Positions 59,026 through 64,000 of a stretch of 64,000 bases of DNA are shown in pieces. The stretch spans positions 3,550,001 to 3,614,000 of the forward strand of contig NZ_CP071139.1 of assembly GCF_017639205.1 (NCBI RefSeq). Reading direction: 5' to 3'. The position numbers and the translations under genes are program-made. Position 1 is the stretch's first letter; each line of letters opens with the position of its first letter. The notes below the pieces were generated by a model. The model did no database searches. It was not told where the DNA came from and was given only the letters and a program-made list of their open reading frames with translations. Source of the stretch: Streptomyces nojiriensis. GTDB lineage: Bacteria > Actinomycetota > Actinomycetes > Streptomycetales > Streptomycetaceae.

Positions 59026-59264
59026 CCTGCCCCCATCGGTCGTACGTACAGTGCACGCACGCACGTACGACGCCCGAACCCCCCGGATGGTTGCCGCGCG
59101 CAAGGGCCCGGCCCTCCGCCACCGGCCGCCCTCCCTCGTACGGGTGCATCCGCCACCCCCGGCGGGACAGCGGGAGTTCACGCCCGGAGGGGCGATTACG
59201 CTAGGTGATCCACCCCCCGCTCGCCGTGATCGCGGCGGTGGCGGCAGCCGTGAAAGGCCCTGAG

Positions 59265-59819
59265 ATGACGAACGACCTGCTCGACCGCAAGCTGGCGCGC
59301 GCCTTCACGCACCTGGACGCCGACCGGAGCGGCGTGATCGACGCCGACGACATCATCGCGCTCGGCTCCCGGCTGCTGACGGCCCTCGCGGAGCCGGCCG
59401 ACTCGCCCAAGGCGGAGCGGGTGATGGGCGGGCTGGCCGACTTCTGGCAGGACCTGTTCACCGAGCTGGACATCGACCGGGACGGCAAGGTCACGCCCGA
59501 GGAGTACAAGCAGGGCATGACCCGCCTGTACGCGCAGGGCGGGCCCGCCTACGACCGCTCGTTCCGCCCGATGATGAGCGCGATCCTGACGATCGTCGAC
59601 ACCGACGGCGACGGGCTCATCAGCCCGCAGGAGTTCCACCGGGCGCAGGAGGCCTTCGACACGCGGCTGAGCCCCGCCGACACCGAGGCGCTCTTCCACC
59701 GCATCGACGCGAACGGGGACGGCTCGCTGACGGTCGACGAACTGCTCGACGCGGTACGCGAGTACTACACCGGCACCGACGAGGACGCCCCGGGGAACCT
59801 GCTCTTCGGCGAGTTCTGA
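59265..59819 (+). CDS. EF-hand calcium-binding protein
   Basis: A 184-residue protein with four EF-hand loops: DADRSGVIDADD (about 18), DIDRDGKVTPEE (about 69), DTDGDGLISPQE (about 112) and DANGDGSLTVDE (about 146). Each has the expected D-x-D/N-x-D/S-G-x-I/L/V spacing. This matches calerythrin-like Ca2+ buffers of actinomycetes. It is cytoplasmic, without signal or membrane segment. ATG 59265 is chosen because the longer upstream frame lacks a ribosome site. It converges on the double ABC exporter gene with a 30-bp gap. Confidence 0.9.
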   Translation: MTNDLLDRKLARAFTHLDADRSGVIDADDIIALGSRLLTALAEPADSPKAERVMGGLADFWQDLFTELDIDRDGKVTPEEYKQGMTRLYAQGGPAYDRSFRPMMSAILTIVDTDGDGLISPQEFHRAQEAFDTRLSPADTEALFHRIDANGDGSLTVDELLDAVREYYTGTDEDAPGNLLFGEF

Positions 59820-59849
59820 TCCCGGGGCGTCCCCTGACGGGCGGTCCGC

Positions 59850-62800
59850 TCAGGCCGCGGCGCGCTCGTCCTCGCCGACGAAGGTGCGCCACAGCTCCGC
59901 GTACCGGCCGCCGCGCGCCAGCAGTTCGGTGTGGGTGCCGTCCTCCACCACCCGGCCGCGGTCCATGACCACGACCCGGTCGGCGCGCGCCGCGGTGGTC
60001 AGCCGGTGCGCGACCACCAGGGTGGTGCGCTTGCCCGCGAGCCGGTCCGTCGCCTGGTTGACCTGGGCCTCGGTGGCCAGGTCGAGGGCGGCGGTGGCCT
60101 CGTCGAGCAGCAGCACGTCCGGGTCGACGAGCTCGGCCCGGGCCAGTGCGATCAGCTGGCGCTGGCCCGCGGAGAGGTTGCGGCCGCGCTCGGCGACGGT
60201 GTGCAGGTAGCCGCCGTCGAGGGTGGCGATCATGTCGTGGGCGCCGACCGCGCGGGCGGCGGCCTCCACCTCGGCGTCGCTCGCACCGGGGATCCCGTAG
60301 GCGATGGCGTCACGGACCGTCCCCGGGAAGAGGTAGGCCTCCTGGGGGACGACGCCCAGCCGGTGGCGGTACGCCGTCAGGTCCAGCTCGCGCAGGTCGG
60401 CCCCGTCGGCGGTGACCCGGCCGGAGGTCGGATCGTAGAACCGGGCCACCATCTTGACCAGCGTGGACTTCCCGGCTCCGGTCTCGCCCACGAAGGCGAC
60501 GGTCTGCCCGGCGGGTATCCGCAGGCTGATGCCGGCCAGGGCCTCGCCGTTCTCGCCCCGCTCCTCGGCCGTCCCGTACTGGAAGCGGACGTTCTCGAAG
60601 GCGATCTCCCCGCGCAGCGATTCCAGTGCGCGCGGCCGCTCGGGCAGCGGGGTGGTGGTGGGCTCGCGCAGCAGCCCCTGGATGCGGCCGAGAGCGACCG
60701 TGGCCTGCTGGTAGCCGTCGAAGACCTGGGAGAGCTGCTGGACGGGCGCGAAGAACAGGTCGATGTAGAGCAGGTACGCGACCAGCGCGCCGGTGGTGAG
60801 CGTCCCGGCCTCCACCCGGCCCGCCCCGACGATCAGCACGGCGGCCGCGGCGCCCGAGGACAGCAGCTGCACGAAGGGGAAGTAGACGGATATCAGCCAC
60901 TGGCCGCGGACCCGGGCCTCGCGGTACGAGTGGCTGCGCTCGGCGAAGCGCTTGGCGCCCGAGCCCTCGCGGCGGAAGGCCTGGACGATGCGCAGGCCCG
61001 AGACGGACTCCTGGAGGTCGGCGTTGACCAGGCTGACCCGGTCGCGGGCGAGCTCGTAGGCGGCGACGGACCTGCGGCGGAACACGATCGTGCCGACGAC
61101 CAGGACGGGCAGGGTCGCGAAGACGATCAGCGCGAGCTCGACGTCCAGGACGAGGAGCGCGATCAGGATGCCGAAGAAGGTGAAGACGGAGACCACGGCG
61201 GTGACGAGGCCGGTCTGCAGGAAGGAGCTCAGCGAGTCCACGTCGGTGGTCATCCGGGTCATGATCTTGCCGGTCAGCTCGCGCTCGTAGTAGTCGAGGC
61301 CGAGTCGCTGGAGCTGGGCGAAGATCTTGACGCGCAGGGCGTACAGCACGCGCTCGCCGGTACGGCCCGTCATACGGGTCTCGGCGAACTGCGCGGCCCA
61401 CTGCGCGACGACGAGGGCGAGGGCGAGCCCGGCGGCCACCCAGACGGCGCCGAGCACGGCCTGTTCCACGCCCTGGTCGATGCCGTGCCGGATCAGGATC
61501 GGCAGCAGCAGTCCGGCCCCCGCATCCGCGGCGACGAGGCCGAGGCTGATGGCCAGCGGCGCCCAGAACCCGCGGAGCAGGTGGCGCAGTCCGTAGCTCT
61601 CCTCGGCGGCCGCGGCGCGGGTCTCGTCCACCTCGGGGAGGTCGTCGGCGGGCGGCAGCGCGGCCACCTGCGCGAGCAGTTCGGGGGTGGCGGGCATGCC
61701 GGAGACGGACCCGGCCATGGAATGCCCGGCTCCGGGCGCGCCACCCGCGGCGGGGGCGGCGCCGGGAACGGGGGCACCGGCAGCGGTGTCGGGCTCGTCC
61801 TGGCGGCGCCAGAGCTCGGGGGTGACCCCGCCGGCGACCCGGCGCTTGGCGTTGACGGGCTCCGAGTCGATCTCGGCCTCGAGCTCGATGCCGCGTTCGA
61901 GGTCCCGGTCGAGCTCGCGCTCGAACTCGGTCATCACCCGGGCGTCCGGGGTCCGCGGCGAGGCGGCGCCGAGCGCGTCCGGGTCGGTGAGCAGCCTGCG
62001 GTAGAGCGCGGAGCGGCTCTCCAGCTCCTCGTGCGTGCCGATGTCGGCGAGCCGCCCGCGGTCGAGTACGGCGATCCGGTCGGCCAGCGCGAGCGTGGAG
62101 CGGCGGTGGGCGATCAGCAGGGTGGTCCGGCCGGCCATGACGGAGCGCAGGGCCTCGTGGATCTCGTGCTCCACGCGGGCGTCGACGGCGGAGGTGGCGT
62201 CGTCGAGGAGCAGCAGCCGGGGGTCGGTCAGGATGGCGCGGGCGAGGGCGATGCGCTGGCGCTGGCCGCCGGAGAGGGTGAGCCCCTGCTCGCCGACCTT
62301 GGTGTCGTACCCGGCGGGCAGGGCCCGGATGAACCCCTCGGCCTGGGCGGCGCGGGCGGCGGCCTCGATCTGCTCCTCGGTGGCGCCGGGGTGCCCGTAG
62401 GCGATGTTGGCGCGGATGGTGTCGGAGAAGAGGAAGGAGTCCTCGGGGACCAGGCCTATCGCGCCGCGCAGGGAGTCGTACGTCAGCTCGCGGACGTCGT
62501 GGCCGCCGACGCGGACGGCGCCGCCGTCGGCGTCGTAGAACCGGGGCAGCAGGAGCGCGACGGTGGACTTGCCGCTGCCCGAGGACCCGACGACGGCGAC
62601 GGTCTCGCCCTGCGCCACGGAGAGCGAGAAGCCGTCGAGGACGGGCCGCCCGGGGTCGTAGCCGAAGCGGACGTCGTCGAACTCGACGGTGGCGGGCGCG
62701 TCGGCGGGCAGCTCGTGGGTGCCCTCGTGGATCTCGGGCTCGGTGTCGATGAGCTCGAACACGCGCTCCACGCCGGCCCGGGCCTGCTGTCCGACGGTGA

Positions 62801-63713
62801 GGACCATGGCGAGCATGCGGACGGGTCCGACGAGCTGGGCGAGGTAGGTGGAGAAGGCGACGAAGGTGCCGAGGGTGACCTGGCCGTTGGTGGCCATCCA
62901 GCCGCCGAGGGCCAGCATGGCGACCTGGGCGAGCGCGGGGACGGCCTGCAGGGCGGGGGTGTAGCGCGAGTTGAGGCGGATGGTCCGCATCCGCCCGGCG
63001 AACAGCCGGCGGCCGGCTTCGCGCAGCTTGCCGGTCTCCTGCTCCTCCTGGCCGAAGCCCTTGACGACGCGGACGCCGGTCACGGCCCCGTCGACGACGG
63101 TCGCCACGGCGGCGGCCTGGCCCTGGGCCCACCAGGTGGCGGGGAAGAGCTTCTTGCGGCTGCGCTTGGCTATGAACCACAGGGCGGGGGCCATGAGCAG
63201 GGCGACGAGGGTCAGCAGCGGCGAGAGCCAGAGCATGATCCCGAGGGATATCCCGAAGAGCAGGAAGTTCCCGATCGTCATGGGCAGCATGAAGAGCAGG
63301 CCCTGGATCAGCTGGAGGTCGCTGGTGGCGCGGCCGACGACCTGACCGGTGTTCAGCTCGTCCTGCCGCCGCCCGTCGAGGCGGGCGATCGTGTCGTACA
63401 TGTCGGTGCGCAGGTCGTGCTGCACGTCGAGGGCGAGCCGCCCGCCGTAGTACCTGCGTACGTAGGTCAGTACGTACACGAGCAGGGCCGCGGCTATGAG
63501 CATCCCGGCCCAGGGCGCCATGGGCTTGGTCCGGTCCCCGATGACGTCGTCGATGATCACCTTGGTGACCAGCGGCACGACCGCCATCACGGCCATACCG
63601 GCCAGCGAGGAGCCGAGCGCGAGCAGCACATTGGTCCTGTACCGCCAGGTGTAGGCCGCCAGCCGCTTGCCCCAGCCCTGTTTCTCCCCAGCCGCTGTCT
63701 CTGCCGCCGCCAC
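59850..63713 (-). CDS. Fused heterodimeric-type ABC exporter (two half-transporters in one chain)
   Basis: A 1287-residue protein containing two complete half-exporters in tandem (TMD-NBD-TMD-NBD), joined by a charged, Pro/Gly/Ala-rich linker of about 150 residues. NBD1 has Walker A GSSGSGKSTVALL, signature LSGGQRQRIALARA and Walker B LLLLDDATSAVD, where the usual catalytic Glu is Asp. NBD2 has GETGAGKSTLVKM, signature LSAGQRQLIALAR and LLLDEATAALDL. One weakened site, as in heterodimeric exporters such as BmrCD, is thus seen. Each TMD has the ABC type-I exporter pattern of six helices. Such fusions are known from actinomycetes (Rv0194-like) and are linked to drug export. GTG 63713 is chosen because GGGGAGG lies 6 nt upstream. 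Confidence 0.9.
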   Translation of the reverse strand: MAAAETAAGEKQGWGKRLAAYTWRYRTNVLLALGSSLAGMAVMAVVPLVTKVIIDDVIGDRTKPMAPWAGMLIAAALLVYVLTYVRRYYGGRLALDVQHDLRTDMYDTIARLDGRRQDELNTGQVVGRATSDLQLIQGLLFMLPMTIGNFLLFGISLGIMLWLSPLLTLVALLMAPALWFIAKRSRKKLFPATWWAQGQAAAVATVVDGAVTGVRVVKGFGQEEQETGKLREAGRRLFAGRMRTIRLNSRYTPALQAVPALAQVAMLALGGWMATNGQVTLGTFVAFSTYLAQLVGPVRMLAMVLTVGQQARAGVERVFELIDTEPEIHEGTHELPADAPATVEFDDVRFGYDPGRPVLDGFSLSVAQGETVAVVGSSGSGKSTVALLLPRFYDADGGAVRVGGHDVRELTYDSLRGAIGLVPEDSFLFSDTIRANIAYGHPGATEEQIEAAARAAQAEGFIRALPAGYDTKVGEQGLTLSGGQRQRIALARAILTDPRLLLLDDATSAVDARVEHEIHEALRSVMAGRTTLLIAHRRSTLALADRIAVLDRGRLADIGTHEELESRSALYRRLLTDPDALGAASPRTPDARVMTEFERELDRDLERGIELEAEIDSEPVNAKRRVAGGVTPELWRRQDEPDTAAGAPVPGAAPAAGGAPGAGHSMAGSVSGMPATPELLAQVAALPPADDLPEVDETRAAAAEESYGLRHLLRGFWAPLAISLGLVAADAGAGLLLPILIRHGIDQGVEQAVLGAVWVAAGLALALVVAQWAAQFAETRMTGRTGERVLYALRVKIFAQLQRLGLDYYERELTGKIMTRMTTDVDSLSSFLQTGLVTAVVSVFTFFGILIALLVLDVELALIVFATLPVLVVGTIVFRRRSVAAYELARDRVSLVNADLQESVSGLRIVQAFRREGSGAKRFAERSHSYREARVRGQWLISVYFPFVQLLSSGAAAAVLIVGAGRVEAGTLTTGALVAYLLYIDLFFAPVQQLSQVFDGYQQATVALGRIQGLLREPTTTPLPERPRALESLRGEIAFENVRFQYGTAEERGENGEALAGISLRIPAGQTVAFVGETGAGKSTLVKMVARFYDPTSGRVTADGADLRELDLTAYRHRLGVVPQEAYLFPGTVRDAIAYGIPGASDAEVEAAARAVGAHDMIATLDGGYLHTVAERGRNLSAGQRQLIALARAELVDPDVLLLDEATAALDLATEAQVNQATDRLAGKRTTLVVAHRLTTAARADRVVVMDRGRVVEDGTHTELLARGGRYAELWRTFVGEDERAAA

Positions 63714-64000
63714 GTGAGGCCTCCCCGTTCGTCCTGTCCTGCCGGAAGCGCCAACGCTCCGACCGGCGGATTTCATCCCGCCGCAACAATCGCACTCTCG
63801 TACGGCGGGGGCGCGCGGACCGCGTCCGACCGGGGCGGGGAGGCCGTGGGGAGGCCGTGGGGGGCGGCGCGGCAGCGAGGCGGACGCGGGGCCCGTCCCT
63901 GTCAAGTCACGACATCACGGATCTGGGCCGGGCAGGGCGTACTGCCGATGCTGGAAGTCGGCAGCCCTCCGACCACGGTGGCGCAGCGAAGGGATCCAGG
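63714..64000. other. Window end, no confident gene
   Basis: The last 287 bp hold the leader of the ABC exporter gene and then GC-rich sequence. A minus-strand frame open from the window edge to a TGA near 63903 (ending in QIRDVVT) could be the C-terminus of a gene outside the window, but 32 residues are too few to judge. Confidence 0.25.

Noticed and set aside
60310..63795. 1161-residue minus-strand frame inside the double ABC exporter
   Set aside because: Out-of-frame shadow; the other frame holds complete Walker and signature motifs.

Overview
The window looks like a Streptomyces (or close actinomycete) chromosome. GC is very high, GTG starts are common, several genes appear leaderless (a -10 box about 7 nt before the start codon), and the families are typical of the genus: DUF2637, SapA-like, S37 peptidase and a Hanks-type kinase. 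No rRNA, intact tRNA or CRISPR array is visible.

Layout. (1) 1-7927 is the right end of an integrated AICE-like element. A minus-strand chain of five genes, each overlapping the next by 4 bp, runs to a C5 cytosine methyltransferase at the left edge. Upstream of it are a 700-bp regulatory region with striking palindromes, an XRE-type regulator, a GntR-Nudix fusion, a membrane-tethered unknown and a lower-GC PIN-domain gene. The element ends at the 3' half of a tRNA-Arg(UCU) gene, a probable att site. (2) 7928-11112: tRNA terminator, a stretch with no recognisable gene, then a phosphoribosyltransferase-hydrolase fusion and a sulfite-oxidase-like molybdoenzyme. (3) 11144-25394 is one long minus-strand operon and the most unusual part of the window. 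It is a Pst-type ABC transporter (pstC, pstA, pstS, with pstB last) in which a cell-surface module sits between pstS and pstB: two more secreted binding-protein-like proteins, an Ig/WxL-like protein, a DUF916-like protein joined in frame to a LAxTG-anchored protein, and a sortase-fold protein that lacks the catalytic His and Cys. A PHO-box-like repeat lies upstream. (4) 25564-33852: phospholipase A2, small secreted and housekeeping genes, a Ser/Thr kinase, a subtilase, and a second WxL-like plus DUF916-like pair. (5) 33962-41285: inositol catabolism, iolC-iolB-iolD-iolA on minus and divergent iolE-iolG on plus. A MITE-like repeat is inserted in frame in iolB. (6) 41518-47791: small HTH protein, MMPL exporter with divergent TetR regulator and twin operators, then copper export (copZ, copA) behind a CsoR-type box. 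(7) 47792-64000: possible structured RNA, citrate synthase, RecD2 helicase, DUF937, GNAT, EamA/LysR divergent pair, GH3 hydrolase, S37 peptidase, SapA-like protein, EF-hand protein and a fused double ABC exporter.

How the genes work together. The pst-like operon probably builds a substrate-capture complex whose binding proteins are displayed at the cell surface by C-terminal membrane or wall anchors. The WxL-like/DUF916-like proteins would provide scaffold functions known mainly from Firmicutes. The iol genes cover conversion of inositol to the deoxy-keto-gluconate phosphate stage and the final semialdehyde dehydrogenase; the IolJ aldolase is not in the window. All functions are read from sequence motifs and memory of families; no database search was run.
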